64,000 bases of DNA from Halovenus marina (GCF_051414115.1 NZ_JBLKNZ010000001.1:1860001-1924000), one strand, 5' to 3'; counted from the first letter of the stretch, positions 7,952 through 17,969 are shown. The notes: a model not told the origin generated them from the letters alone. Program-made: numbers and translations.

Positions 7952-8455
7952 TCACTCGTCGATGAGTTCCTCGAACTCCGGCAGCACCTGGTCGTCGTCC
8001 GCTGGTTCAGATTGTGTCTCTGCGGTGTCGTCAGTGGAGTCCTCTCCAGTGTCGTCGGGTTCGGTTTCCTCGGCAGAATCAGTCTCGTCGGTGTCTTCGT
8101 CGTCCTCATCTTCGTCATCTTCGAGTTCCTCGATTTCGAGGACTTCGAGCGGGATGTTTTCGAGTCGCTGGCCGATTTCCTTGCGTGCGATCCGGGACGC
8201 GTGTTCCTCGCGCTCGACGTTGAACACGGTCATCTCCAGTTCGAGCGCGACCAGGCTCTCGTCGGCGGCGATGAACGCCGGGTCGAGCGCCTCCCCACAG
8301 TGGGGACAGGAGCGCTCGCCCATGTTGATCTCGACGTAGTTGAGATCCGGGTTGAGCATCTCCCCGGTCTTCGAGATAGCGATCCGGACTGCCTCGTCTG
8401 ACGTTTCGACATCGTAAACCGGAACGGCGGCTTCGACGACAACTCGGCAGTTCAT
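7952..8455 (-). CDS. UPF0212 (DUF555) family protein with acidic tail
   Basis: From ATG 8455 the protein has 167 residues. The first 110 contain the DUF555 hallmarks NCRVVVEAAVPVYDV, LNYVEINMGERSCPHCGE and ALELEMTVFNVE; the CPHC pair suggests a metal site. Residues about 115-160 are nearly all Asp, Glu, Ser and Thr, a low-complexity acidic tail that is probably disordered. The frame stays open 10 codons upstream, but the MNCRVVV start matches the family. The function is unknown; the family is confined to archaea. Confidence 0.87.
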   Translation of the reverse strand: MNCRVVVEAAVPVYDVETSDEAVRIAISKTGEMLNPDLNYVEINMGERSCPHCGEALDPAFIAADESLVALELEMTVFNVEREEHASRIARKEIGQRLENIPLEVLEIEELEDDEDEDDEDTDETDSAEETEPDDTGEDSTDDTAETQSEPADDDQVLPEFEELIDE

Positions 8456-8546
8456 ACTGAACTGTTGGCTGGCATTCGTAATCAAGCTTGGCCCTGAGAC
8501 GGTGAACTCGAAAGGCAGATGGTCACCGTGCCCCAGATTCGTGACG

Positions 8547-9434
8547 ATGCACAGCGGCCGTATCGATCTGTCTGGAAATCCCTTCGATCTCCAGTCGACT
8601 ATCGAGAGCGGACAGTCGTATCTCTGGTGGCGCGAGGACGGTGAGGACTACGAAAGCGACCGACTGCACGGCGGCGACGCCTGGTATCGGACGACCACGC
8701 GCGCGACCGGTACGCCCGCAGTCATTCGCGTTCGTCAGCGCGACGGCGAGTTGGAGTGGGAAGCGACCGTCGACGCCGACCCGGTTCTTCGCTCGCGGGT
8801 GCGTCTCGACGACGACCTGGCGGAGATTCGAGCGGAAACCGCGACAGACGACCTCATCGACGAGGCCTACGACGCCTACTGGGGGATGCGCCTCGTCCGC
8901 GACCCGCCCTTCGGCGCGCTCATCTCGTTTATCTGCTCGGCACAGATGCGCGTCTCTCGTATCCACGGGATGCAACAGTCCCTGCGCGAAGCCTTCGGCA
9001 CGCCCGTCTCCTTTCGTGGAGAAACTGAATACGCGTATCCGACGCCAGAGCAACTCGCCGGTGCGACCGAAGCACAGCTCCGGGACCTCTCGCTTGGCTA
9101 CCGAGCGCCCTACGTCAAGCGCACGGCCGAAATGGTCGCGGACGGAACCACGCCGGAGACCGTTCGGGGCAAGCCCTACGAACAGGCGAGAGCGGAGTTG
9201 ACCGAGTTCGTCGGCGTTGGCGACAAGGTGGCCGACTGTGTCCTGCTGTTCTCGCTCGACTATCTCGAAGCCGTCCCGCTGGATACATGGATCAAGCGGA
9301 CCATAGCAGAGCACTATCCCGACTGTGAGAGAGGTAACTACGCCGACACCTCGCGGGCAATTCGCAAGCGTCTCGGGCCGTATGCCGGGTACACGCAGAC
9401 GTACCTCTTTCACTATCTCCGCACTGCCGAGTGA
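8547..9434 (+). CDS. ogg: 8-oxoguanine DNA glycosylase (OGG family)
   Basis: From ATG 8547 this 295-residue helix-hairpin-helix glycosylase would remove 8-oxoguanine and nick by beta-elimination. An N-terminal OGG-type domain (about 1-115, including SGQSYLWW) precedes the HhH-GPD domain. GVGDKVADC places catalytic lysine at K227, and AVPLDTW gives D246, the same spacing as K249/D268 in human OGG1. PFGALISFICSAQMRVSRI is the conserved helix before the HhH. Five codons upstream are open, but the ATG is preferred. It precedes acylphosphatase with separate spacing. Confidence 0.93.
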   Translation: MHSGRIDLSGNPFDLQSTIESGQSYLWWREDGEDYESDRLHGGDAWYRTTTRATGTPAVIRVRQRDGELEWEATVDADPVLRSRVRLDDDLAEIRAETATDDLIDEAYDAYWGMRLVRDPPFGALISFICSAQMRVSRIHGMQQSLREAFGTPVSFRGETEYAYPTPEQLAGATEAQLRDLSLGYRAPYVKRTAEMVADGTTPETVRGKPYEQARAELTEFVGVGDKVADCVLLFSLDYLEAVPLDTWIKRTIAEHYPDCERGNYADTSRAIRKRLGPYAGYTQTYLFHYLRTAE

Positions 9435-9486
9435 CCAGCGACGGACAGCGAGAGGATTATCCGTCGAGACGACCCACAGTCACTGT

Positions 9487-9765
9487 ATGACTGAGCGGAC
9501 ACGCGCTCACGTGTACGTGAGTGGTACGGTACAGGGAGTGTACTTCCGGGCGACGACCCGCGACCAGGCCCGCGAGCACGGCGTCGACGGGTGGGTCAGA
9601 AATCTCGACGACGGCCGCGTCGAAGCGGTCTTCGAGGGGACGGAAGATGCCGTCGAGGAGATGGTCGAGTTCTGTCACGAGGGGAGCAACCGTGCGACCG
9701 TCAGGGACGTCGAGGTGCACGAGGAGTCGCCGGAAGGAGAAGACGGATTCCAGGTTCGATGGTAG
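9487..9765 (+). CDS. acyP: Acylphosphatase
   Basis: This 92-residue enzyme hydrolyses carboxyl-phosphate bonds. Catalytic residues are visible: R21 in the loop GTVQGVYFRA and N39 in GWVRNLDDGRVEAVFEG. The fold signature VYVSGTVQGV and terminal GFQVRW are standard. The acidic surface (many Asp and Glu) fits halophilic adaptation. The frame extends upstream, but ATG 9487 gives the family length. It follows the glycosylase by about 50 nt. Confidence 0.95.
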   Translation: MTERTRAHVYVSGTVQGVYFRATTRDQAREHGVDGWVRNLDDGRVEAVFEGTEDAVEEMVEFCHEGSNRATVRDVEVHEESPEGEDGFQVRW

Positions 9766-9841
9766 CACACACCGAGGTACGCGCGGACGGTTCGACAGGA
9801 CCCCGGAACCCACAAGTCGGCGTGGTCCCGACGGTTCGCTA

Positions 9842-10231
9842 ATGACTCCCCCGTCGCGGCGGCAGTTTCTCGGGTTGGTGGTCGCATCCGTCGCCATCGC
9901 TGGCTGTAGCAGTGACGACGCCGAGTTTCTGGTGACCAACACCGAGATAATTCCCCAGAACGGGATGCCAAACGTCGACTACCAGTATCCGCCCGACCTA
10001 CTCGTCCGCGTCACCATCGAAAACGACGTTCCCGAGCGACAGGAAGGGACGGTCGTGGTCGTGCTCGAATACACCGACGGCGAGGATGTTCTGGAGCGCT
10101 GGGAACAGCGCCACGAGATATCGATCGGCCGGGGCGCAAGCCCGAGAGCACAGTACGTCTTCGAGGGCGTCGTCACAGACAGTCGAGACGTCGAGAACTT
10201 CCGCGCCGAGGCGTCAATCGAACAGGACTAG
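9842..10231 (+). CDS. Tat-exported lipoprotein of unknown function
   Basis: This 129-residue protein begins MTPPSRRQFLGL, a twin-arginine signal, followed by a short hydrophobic core and lipobox IAGC (Cys at about residue 22). It is therefore expected to be lipid-anchored outside the membrane. The mature part looks beta-rich, with strands such as DLLVRVTIEN and GTVVVVLEYTDG and a final YVFEGVV, resembling an immunoglobulin-like or FxLYD-type fold. No ligand can be assigned. Confidence 0.8.
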   Translation: MTPPSRRQFLGLVVASVAIAGCSSDDAEFLVTNTEIIPQNGMPNVDYQYPPDLLVRVTIENDVPERQEGTVVVVLEYTDGEDVLERWEQRHEISIGRGASPRAQYVFEGVVTDSRDVENFRAEASIEQD

Positions 10232-10293
10232 CTGGGAGCGCTCACAGCCGACCTGCCACTACACTTAATTGTCGAGCGTTCGACCAGACCAGT

Positions 10294-10671
10294 ATGGCAG
10301 CACACGGCGTCGAAACCTCCCTCATCGTGTTCGCGGTGAGTCTACTCGTCGGCGGATTCGCAATCTCGGTCGGTGCGAAACTCGCGCTCGCGTCGCGTGA
10401 TTACTCTCACGCAGTCCTGACTGCCCTGCTCGGCGCACTCGCGTGGGCTGTCGTGGACGTTGCTTTTTCGCGTGCCGAGATAGGCGGCGCGATTGCGTCG
10501 CTCGCGGCCCTGCTTGTCTGGGCGTGGGTGGTTCGCTGGCGCTATCAGGTAGGGTGGATCCGGGCAGCGATCATCGGCATCGGCGCGTGGGTCGCCGCGC
10601 TCGTGGCGCTGGTCATTCTCGCCGCGCTCGGACTCGGCGGCCTCGACGCCTACGGCGTCCCCGGCCTGTAG
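10294..10671 (+). CDS. Four-helix membrane protein of unknown function
   Basis: This 125-residue protein has four hydrophobic helices: about 9-32, 42-60, 63-80 and 90-115. It has almost no polar loops and one WRYQVGW segment between helices 3 and 4. A box at about 10264-10271 (CTTAATTG) lies about 27 nt before ATG 10294, supporting a leaderless start here. There is no recognised family motif. The next gene begins 40 nt downstream. Confidence 0.72.
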   Translation: MAAHGVETSLIVFAVSLLVGGFAISVGAKLALASRDYSHAVLTALLGALAWAVVDVAFSRAEIGGAIASLAALLVWAWVVRWRYQVGWIRAAIIGIGAWVAALVALVILAALGLGGLDAYGVPGL

Positions 10672-10710
10672 AGCCCCAGAGTTATACTCCGCCCCCTCGA
10701 AGCCGTCCCC

Positions 10711-12138
10711 ATGATCACGGGCTCCGAGATGGCCATCGTCGACCGGAACGCGGCGGCGCTCGGCGTGTCACAGAAGCAACTCATGGAGTCGAGCGGGAAC
10801 GCCGTCGCTCGCGCGGTTCGAGACGTGGCTGACCCAGCGGATACGATCACTATCGTCGCCGGGCGCGGCAACAACGGCGGTGACGCGCTCGTCGCCGCAC
10901 GGTTTCTCGAGTCGTTCACGACTCAGGTGCTGTTACTCGGGCGGGCAGAGACCATCCAGACCGACATCGCGCGCGCAAACTGGGATGCGCTCGTCGCCGC
11001 CGACCAGGAGCCAACCGAAATCCGCGACTCCACACACCTCGCCATCGAGGGCGACGTCATCGTCGATGCCATGCTCGGGACGGGGATCACGGGCGCACTC
11101 CGGGAACCGGAAGCGACCGCCGCGGTGACGATGAACGACGCGGACGCGACCGTCGTCTCTGTCGATGTCCCGTCGGGACTCGACGCCGAAACGGGCGAAC
11201 TCGCCGAAAACGCCGTCGACGCCGACCACGTCGTGACCTTCCACGACACCAAGCCCGGCCTCGACAGCCTCGATGCGGACGTGACTGTGGCCGACATCGG
11301 CATCCCCGATGGCGCTACTCAGTTCGTCGAACGCGGGGATCTCCGACGACTCGCGCGGGACCCACAGAGTCACAAGGGCCATCACGGCGAGGTGCTCGTC
11401 ATCGGCGGCGGCCCCTACGTCGGCGCGCCAGCGCTGGCCGGACAGGCCGCGCTCCGCGCTGGTGCTGATCTCGTTCGCGTGTGCTGTCCGACCGCGATTG
11501 CACACGAGGTGCAGGGCTACAGCGAGGACCTCATTCTCAGACCGGTGCAGGGCCGGGAGTTCGAACCCGGTCACGTCGGCCCAGTCATGGAGTTTGCGGC
11601 CGAACACGAGACGATCATCGTCGGCCCCGGACTCGGGGAAGACGAGGGATCGCTCGAAACCGTCGAGGCCATCCTCGAAGCCTACGACGGAACCGCAGTC
11701 GTCGACGCCGACGCGCTCTCGGTCGTGCCTGACCTGAATACGGACGCGACGCTTCTGTGTACGCCCCATCAGGGCGAACTCGTGGAGATGGGCGGTCAGA
11801 CCAGCAGCGACTGGCGCGAACGTCGTGAACTGGTCACTGAGTTTGCCGCAGAACTCGGACACGCGCTGCTCGTCAAGGGGGCCTACGACATCGTCTCGGA
11901 CGGGGACCGGACGCGCGTCAGCCGAACCGGAAACCCGGGGATGACCGTCGGCGGTACCGGCGACGTGCTCGCTGGCATCACGGGAGCCTTCGCGTCCCGG
12001 ATGTCGACAGTCGACGCCGGTGGTCTCGCTGCCTTCGTCAACGGCCGCGCCGGAGATGCGGTGTACGAATCACACGACGGTGGCCTCCTCGCGAGCGACC
12101 TGCTAGGCGCGATTCCGAGCGCACTGCAGGATACCTGA
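10711..12138 (+). CDS. nnrDE: Bifunctional NAD(P)H-hydrate epimerase / ADP-dependent dehydratase
   Basis: This 475-residue fusion repairs hydrated NAD(P)H. The N-terminal half (about 1-215) is the YjeF_N epimerase, with GRGNNGGDALVAAR and the DAMLGTGITG and SVDVPSGLD motifs. The C-terminal half (about 225-475) is the ribokinase-like carbohydrate kinase/NnrD domain, with SHKGHHGEVLVIGG, GPGLG, the DADAL stretch, a CTPHQGE block and the anion-hole motif GGTGDVLAG. Both halves look intact. It converges with hflX, leaving only 6 nt. Confidence 0.94.
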   Translation: MITGSEMAIVDRNAAALGVSQKQLMESSGNAVARAVRDVADPADTITIVAGRGNNGGDALVAARFLESFTTQVLLLGRAETIQTDIARANWDALVAADQEPTEIRDSTHLAIEGDVIVDAMLGTGITGALREPEATAAVTMNDADATVVSVDVPSGLDAETGELAENAVDADHVVTFHDTKPGLDSLDADVTVADIGIPDGATQFVERGDLRRLARDPQSHKGHHGEVLVIGGGPYVGAPALAGQAALRAGADLVRVCCPTAIAHEVQGYSEDLILRPVQGREFEPGHVGPVMEFAAEHETIIVGPGLGEDEGSLETVEAILEAYDGTAVVDADALSVVPDLNTDATLLCTPHQGELVEMGGQTSSDWRERRELVTEFAAELGHALLVKGAYDIVSDGDRTRVSRTGNPGMTVGGTGDVLAGITGAFASRMSTVDAGGLAAFVNGRAGDAVYESHDGGLLASDLLGAIPSALQDT

Positions 12139-12144
12139 TCAGCG

Positions 12145-13455
12145 TCAGGCGGACGCCTCGACGAGCTGTCCGGCCTTCGACCGGGACTGCTCGACGACCG
12201 CGGGCCGGGCCTCGAACTCGATGACGACCTGCTCTCCGTATTCGACGTCGTCGACGACGGCGTTGTCGTAGATCCACGAGACGACGCTCATCGTCTCGTC
12301 GGTCATCGGCAAGACAAGCCGTTCGCGCTCGAAATCCGGCAACTCTCTGTCGATGCGCTCCCGGAGCGCGTCCACGTTCTCGCCCGTCTTCGCGCTCACG
12401 ACGACGGGATTCGTCGCGAGTGCGGACAGCGCCTCGCGCTTGCGGCGAACCTCCTCGTCGCTGACCGTGTCACACTTGTTCAACACCGTGACGATTGGGG
12501 CCTCGTTTCGCTCGTAGAGCGTGTCGTGGCTCGTGACGAGTTTCTCTCTGATATCCTCGACAGGTTCGCTCACGTCGACGACCAGAAGCACCAGATCCGC
12601 CCGGTACACCGCATCGAGCGTCGACTTGAACGACTCGACGAGCCAGTGGGGCAGGTCCGAGATGAAGCCGACGGTGTCGGTGACGAGTACGTCCCGTCGG
12701 TCGAGGTCGGCCCGGCGCGTCGTCGTGCCGAGCGTGGTGAACAGCCGATTCTCGGATTCGGCGGTCGTGTCGATGTCGGGATGGATGTCCTCGTTTTCGT
12801 CGACATCCAGGTCCTCGGCGAGTCGGCGCAACAGCTTCGACTTCCCCGCGTTGGTGTAGCCCGCGAGCGCGACGAGATCGAACCCCGACTCCCGTTGCTG
12901 TTCGCGGCGCTTCTGGTCGGTCTGTTCGATCTGTTCGAGTTCGTCGCGGATGCGGGAGATGCGGGCCTTGATGTCGTCCTCGCGGCTCTCGTCGTACTCA
13001 CCAAGCCCCATGAACCCGGGGCGTTCGTCCCGTTTCGCGAGGCTGGCTTTGGCCTCGGCCCGCGGGAGTTCGTAGCGCAACTCCGCGAGTTCGACCTGAA
13101 GCTGGGCCTTGCGCGTCTGGGCGCGCTGGCCGAAGATTTCGAGGATGAGTCGGAAGCGGTCGATCACCCGTACGTCCGCCGGGAGTTTGTTCCCGATGTT
13201 GTACGTCTGATAGGGGCCGAGTTCGTTGTCGACGATGACGACAGTGGCATCGCTCCGACGGACGCGCTCTGCGATAGTTTCGACTTTCCCCTCCCCGAAG
13301 TGATAGGCCGGGTCCTCTGTTCGGGTCTGGGTCACCTCCTCGACGACCCGGTAGCCCGCCGCCCGAGCGAGGTCGGTTATCTCGGCTGTATCTGCTGTCC
13401 CCGCCTCGACGCGCGCCGCGACGACGGCGCGCTCGCCTGTCGGTGTGTCAGTCAC
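12145..13455 (-). CDS. hflX: GTPase HflX
   Basis: This 436-residue ribosome-associated GTPase has an N-terminal HflX domain (VVIVDNELGPYQTYNIG, then VRVIDRFRLILEIFGQRAQT), a helical linker with Glu/Arg-rich coiled coil, and a TRAFAC G domain with G1 GYTNAGKSKLLRRL, G3 DTVGFISDLPHWLVESF and G4 NKCD. HflX binds ribosomes and can split stalled ones under stress. The start at 13455 leaves a gap of about 70 nt before the repeat array that borders SBDS. Confidence 0.93.
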   Translation of the reverse strand: MTDTPTGERAVVAARVEAGTADTAEITDLARAAGYRVVEEVTQTRTEDPAYHFGEGKVETIAERVRRSDATVVIVDNELGPYQTYNIGNKLPADVRVIDRFRLILEIFGQRAQTRKAQLQVELAELRYELPRAEAKASLAKRDERPGFMGLGEYDESREDDIKARISRIRDELEQIEQTDQKRREQQRESGFDLVALAGYTNAGKSKLLRRLAEDLDVDENEDIHPDIDTTAESENRLFTTLGTTTRRADLDRRDVLVTDTVGFISDLPHWLVESFKSTLDAVYRADLVLLVVDVSEPVEDIREKLVTSHDTLYERNEAPIVTVLNKCDTVSDEEVRRKREALSALATNPVVVSAKTGENVDALRERIDRELPDFERERLVLPMTDETMSVVSWIYDNAVVDDVEYGEQVVIEFEARPAVVEQSRSKAGQLVEASA

Positions 13456-13548
13456 TTGTCCGTCACTACGGCCCGATGATATATAAATCCGTTATCGGGT
13501 GTGGGTTCCTTGCCCGCACTCATCGCGTTTCGACCCGCCTTCGCCCCT

Positions 13549-13652
13549 CGCGTTCCAATCTCGTCTTCGCTCATCGCGTTCCAATCTCGTCTTCGCTCAT
13601 CGCGTTCCAATCTCGTCTTCGCTCATCGCGTTCCAATCTCGTCTTCGCTCTC
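13549..13652. repeat. Four 26-bp tandem repeats spanning the 3' end of SBDS
   Basis: Copies occupy 13549-13574, 13575-13600, 13601-13626 and 13627-13652. The first three are identical and the fourth differs only in its last two bases. On the reverse strand the unit carries the final SBDS codons (EDEIGTR) plus the stop, so three downstream copies lie beyond the gene. The unit length is not a multiple of 3. Degenerate related sequence continues to about 13520. There are no spacers, so it is not a CRISPR. Confidence 0.92.
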
Positions 13653-14348
13653 GATGATCTGCGTCTCGGCTTCGCCGCTCGAGACTTCGTTGACGAGGCT
13701 GTAAAACTCCTCTTGCATCCCGGCGGGGAACTCGACGACCCCGATCCACGAGCCATCGGCCTGCCACTCCTCGCGCTTGAGGTCACCGAACTCTCTGATT
13801 TTCGCCTGACCGCTCCCGGCGTAATCCGGGGGCAACTGCGCAGCGACGGTCATCGTGTCGAATCGAATCGGGATCACCGGACGGAGCGCGTCAAGCGCGT
13901 CGTCGACCTGATTCTCGACCGGTTCCATCGGGTCGATTCGGAAGTCGGTCTCTTCGAGCGCCGACTCGATGCGCTCGGGCGGGTGCGGCGCGTCGTCCAT
14001 CTGCGGGTTGACCGCATTTCTGGTAATGCGATTGATGAGATTCTTCCGCTTTTGTTCTTTCATCTCCCGGCGCTGCTCGGCCGTGATCTGGATATCTCCT
14101 TCCTTGATAACCTGCGGGATGATCTCCATGGGGTCTGTCGTGCCGAACACCTCTTCGAGCGCGCTCTCGGGCGGTCGGTCGCCCCGTTCTGCGTCCTCGA
14201 ACACGTCCTCTGCTGCGATCACGTCCTCCAGGTCACCCTCAAACTCGCCGCGCTTGATTGCGAGTGCCGCGTCCGGGTCGACCAGCACCTCGAACCGCTC
14301 CCCGTGAGATTCCAGTCGGGCCGTCACCGCCTCGTCGAGTGATATCAT
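13623..14348 (-). CDS. sdo1: Ribosome maturation protein SBDS (Sdo1)
   Basis: This 241-residue archaeal SBDS orthologue works with elongation-factor-like GTPases in large-subunit maturation. Three domains are expected: the N-terminal FYSH domain (about 1-90, VTARLESHGERFEVLVDP), the helical middle domain (AEQRREMKEQKRKNLINRI) and the ferredoxin-like C-terminal domain (PIRFDTMTVAAQLPPDYAG onward). The last seven codons and stop lie within a 26-bp tandem repeat, so the natural C-terminus may have been altered. An AT box near 14369-14376 is about 25 nt from the start. Confidence 0.92.
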   Translation of the reverse strand: MISLDEAVTARLESHGERFEVLVDPDAALAIKRGEFEGDLEDVIAAEDVFEDAERGDRPPESALEEVFGTTDPMEIIPQVIKEGDIQITAEQRREMKEQKRKNLINRITRNAVNPQMDDAPHPPERIESALEETDFRIDPMEPVENQVDDALDALRPVIPIRFDTMTVAAQLPPDYAGSGQAKIREFGDLKREEWQADGSWIGVVEFPAGMQEEFYSLVNEVSSGEAETQIIESEDEIGTR

Positions 14349-14520
14349 ACCTGATTGTTCTTGTGGATGCGTTAAATGTGTTTGTGACCGAACTGCCTCC
14401 CGTCAGCACCGGGTTATAAACGGTGGCCGAGAACTCAGTTCGTCACACGAGATAGCCACTTCGAGCGCGTCGCTGATCTCGACGTAGAAACGTATTGACG
14501 GTCCAAAACTGCGGGTGCAG

Positions 14521-15288
<768 letters not shown>

Positions 15289-15290
15289 GG

Positions 15291-15770
15291 TTAGTGGATA
15301 TCGAGGGTCGTCGCGCCAGTGAACGCTTCGTCGGTCTGCACGTCAACTCGTCCGTCACGGACAAATGCCGACCGTTCAGCGTCTCCGAACACGACGTGTC
15401 TCTGGTCTGTGCCTTCCCGTCCACGCCCCATATACTTTTCCTCACAGGCACGCACCGTGCCGCTGACGCCACGAACACGGATGCCGACAGCAACGCCGTC
15501 GACGCTGTCGATTGCGGCGATGATCGCACGCGCCTGCTCGACGCTGTCGCGCCGCGTTCGGACGACAGCCTCGCCGCTTCCGTCGGCGTGGCTGAACCCG
15601 AACAGGGTCAGGTCGGCGTCAGCGCTGCCGACATCCCCGAGCAGATTCTGGGCGCTGTACCAGAGCGCCCGCTGAAACTGGTCGCGGTCGAGCGCGGCGT
15701 CAGGCCACGTCTCGATGCCGACGGCGAGATATCGCCACCGCGGCTGGAGATGCTTCGGGAGGTGTTTCAC
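15291..15770 (-). CDS. rnp2: RNase P protein component 2 (Pop5)
   Basis: This 159-residue protein begins with a GTG codon at 15770 (MKHLPKHLQPRWRYLAVG, the typical Pop5 start) and includes VRGVSGTVRACEEKYMG. It is an RNase P subunit that supports catalysis by the RNA together with Rpp30. It lies 2 nt before psmA. The frame remains open upstream without a better start. In the haloarchaea I know, rnp3 (Rpp30) commonly precedes this gene; here the upstream DNA is non-coding and then holds an unrelated membrane gene. Confidence 0.9.
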   Translation of the reverse strand: MKHLPKHLQPRWRYLAVGIETWPDAALDRDQFQRALWYSAQNLLGDVGSADADLTLFGFSHADGSGEAVVRTRRDSVEQARAIIAAIDSVDGVAVGIRVRGVSGTVRACEEKYMGRGREGTDQRHVVFGDAERSAFVRDGRVDVQTDEAFTGATTLDIH

Positions 15771-15858
15771 AGGAACGGTTCTCGCTCGACGGGCATCAAG
15801 GATGGGAACGCGGCAGCACTGATCGGTTGTAGAGTCCGTGCTGAAAATAGTACTGCGA

Positions 15859-15872
15859 TTAAATATTTTAAC
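15859..15872. promoter_or_regulatory. AT-rich promoter region upstream of rnp2-psmA
   Basis: A run of A/T (TTAAATATTTTAA) interrupts GC-rich DNA about 90-100 nt upstream of the rnp2 GTG. If it is the TATA region, the rnp2-psmA transcript would have an untranslated leader of about 60 nt. The rest of 15771-15947 shows no gene. Confidence 0.4.
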
Positions 15873-15947
15873 GATGGTATGTTTCAGCAGCCGTCCTGAA
15901 TACAGAGCGCGTATCCATCGACAGAACGGATTTCATCCGATAAGTGA

Positions 15948-16763
15948 TCAGCGAATTTCCATCCCGATATACAGGAGCAGTATGGCGATCAAATACAGCG
16001 CCATCCCTCCGACGACGCCCCACGTCAGCACGTTCGACGGGTCGAAGTTCGCCCAGACACGGGCGACACCGATCAAGACCAACGTGAAGCCAAGGATTTG
16101 GCTTTGGATCAGTATTCGGGCGGCGCTCCAGCGTGGGTCGAGTACGACGGCACAGTTGACCACACCAAAGAGCGCAAACCATCCCGCCAAAATTCGCGCT
16201 GTGAAGGAGGAGACGGCCCATGGCCACACACCAATCATGAGTTCAGGGGCAACAAACAGGGTGACGGCACTGACTGTGACGAGAATTCCGATGAGACCAC
16301 CGAGCACCCGCACCCCTCGTGGAAGAAGGGACTCGTCTTCTGTCCGTTTCTCGGGGTCTGTTCGTCGATTGAGCGCCCAGATCGCTGGAATGAGAACGGG
16401 GGTGACTGCGTAGAGGAAAACCCAGAGGTCGAACGTGAAGTGACTGTGGTTGAAGTTTTCCCAGTGGAGTACGGTGGCAATAGCCATCAACCACGTGAAT
16501 GTGGCAATCCCGAGGAAAACTGGGGCGACCGCATGCCACTCCTCGACGGTGGAAACCCGATAGAAAAAATACACGCCTGCCCCGTAGCCTGCGCCCATTA
16601 GGATCGGCGTCATCTCGGGTCGAATCGTCCACGCGAAGTACGTAGTGGTCTGATCGGGTAGTCCGTAGAGGACCAGAAACGCCGCGGCTAAAAACGGGAT
16701 AATGAAGCGCGCGACCCATCGGGTAATTGGGAGGACCTGCCCGTCACGGGCCGAGGGATCCAT
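15948..16763 (-). CDS. Polytopic membrane protein of unknown function
   Basis: From ATG 16763 the protein has 271 residues and seven or eight hydrophobic helices, including FIIPFLAAAFLVLYGL, FLGIATFTWLMAIATVLHW and a C-terminal ALYLIAILLLYIG. Conserved-looking loop motifs are PDQTTTYFAWTI, HWENFNHSHFTFDLWVF and NRRTDP. I recognise no transporter or enzyme family. Codon choice is visibly less GC-biased than in neighbouring genes, and it sits between RNase P genes with AT-rich flanks, so recent acquisition is plausible. Confidence 0.7.
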   Translation of the reverse strand: MDPSARDGQVLPITRWVARFIIPFLAAAFLVLYGLPDQTTTYFAWTIRPEMTPILMGAGYGAGVYFFYRVSTVEEWHAVAPVFLGIATFTWLMAIATVLHWENFNHSHFTFDLWVFLYAVTPVLIPAIWALNRRTDPEKRTEDESLLPRGVRVLGGLIGILVTVSAVTLFVAPELMIGVWPWAVSSFTARILAGWFALFGVVNCAVVLDPRWSAARILIQSQILGFTLVLIGVARVWANFDPSNVLTWGVVGGMALYLIAILLLYIGMEIR

Positions 16764-16985
16764 CGTCCACCTCCGAAGAGCTGCTTTCTTTCTGGGCATC
16801 GTTATCACATCACACATATTCGTATTCAGCGTTCGAGACGATATGCGTTTCCTCATTTGCTGCAGATATCGGTTCTATTCAGCAGCCACTTCATATCAGA
16901 TATCGATGATCACGACAAGATCATGCAGACAACCGATGGCTCACTGTGGATTTCAACGGTACCAGACTCCCGACGATACTGGTTG

Positions 16986-17969
16986 TCAGCCGGATTTCGC
17001 CAGTCGTGCCTGTTCGTGTGCCACTGTCTCTTCGAGTCCTGCCTGAAGCGGCCGGTGTTCGAGTCCGAGTTCGTTCGTTGCCTTGCTATTGTCTCCGATA
17101 TACGTGACGCCAGCCAGGACGCGAAGCCGTTCGGCCCGGTAATCCTTCGGGAGTGTGACGAACTGTTCGAGGAAGTCGACGATTGGGGCAACAGCGCCAA
17201 AGAGAGTGGGTGAAACCGCCCGCGGTGGATCACGGCCAGCGATATTGGCCACGATGTCGAACAGCTCAACCAGCGTCGTCGGCTCACCGCCGATAATGTA
17301 CTCCTCGCCCGGCGTTCCCTGTTCCATCGCCAGCACGTGTGCACGGGCGATGTCCGCAACGTGGCCAGGCGAGTAGGCTACTTCACGGGGGATGAACGGC
17401 AAGTCACCGCGCAGAAAGTCACGGAGGGAGTCCCCGAAGACGCTGGTATCGTCGGGACCGTATACGATACCGGGCATGACCGTCACGAGCGGGAGTCCAT
17501 CCGCGACCATCGGCTCGGCCACTTCGTAGTGAGCCTTCCACTTCGTCCAGTCGTACGCCGTCAGGTGTGAGCCAGCGTAGTAGTAGTCCTCGTTGACGAC
17601 GACGCCGCCGGTATCCGAGTTGACTGCCAGTGTACTCGTGTATACGCCCTTCGGAACGTCGAGGGCATCCATCACATCGAACACGTTTCGCGTGCCTTCG
17701 ACGTTGATGCGCTCGCCGACCGCTGGGTCAGTCACACCGACATCATACCAGCCTGCAATATGGAACACACCGTCGACACCGTCCATCGGGTCGCGAAGCG
17801 TCTCTTTCTTGGTGATGTCACCTTCGACAACTGTTGCCCCAGCGGCTTCCAAGTCCGCCGCGCTTGCTGGTGTTCGTGCAAGCACAACGATATCGTGCCC
17901 GTCGTTCAGCAACTGACGAGCCACGTGACTACCGATGAATCCCGTGGCACCGGTGATGAAATATTCCAT
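16986..17969 (-). CDS. NAD-dependent epimerase/dehydratase (extended SDR)
   Basis: From ATG 17969 the protein has 327 residues. The Rossmann motif GATGFIG lies at about 7-13, D51 is in the GDIT motif, and the catalytic pair is Y139-x3-K143 (YDWTK). The C-terminal substrate domain includes EYIIGGEPTTLVELFD. The family covers nucleotide-sugar epimerases, dihydroflavonol-reductase-like enzymes and others; the substrate cannot be read here. It is oriented with the membrane gene and may be part of the same accessory insertion. Confidence 0.86.
   Translation of the reverse strand: MEYFITGATGFIGSHVARQLLNDGHDIVVLARTPASAADLEAAGATVVEGDITKKETLRDPMDGVDGVFHIAGWYDVGVTDPAVGERINVEGTRNVFDVMDALDVPKGVYTSTLAVNSDTGGVVVNEDYYYAGSHLTAYDWTKWKAHYEVAEPMVADGLPLVTVMPGIVYGPDDTSVFGDSLRDFLRGDLPFIPREVAYSPGHVADIARAHVLAMEQGTPGEEYIIGGEPTTLVELFDIVANIAGRDPPRAVSPTLFGAVAPIVDFLEQFVTLPKDYRAERLRVLAGVTYIGDNSKATNELGLEHRPLQAGLEETVAHEQARLAKSG

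Noticed and set aside
13549..13652. Short tandem array resembling a CRISPR at first sight
   Set aside because: Units abut directly with no spacers and are partly coding for the SBDS C-terminus; no cas genes are present.
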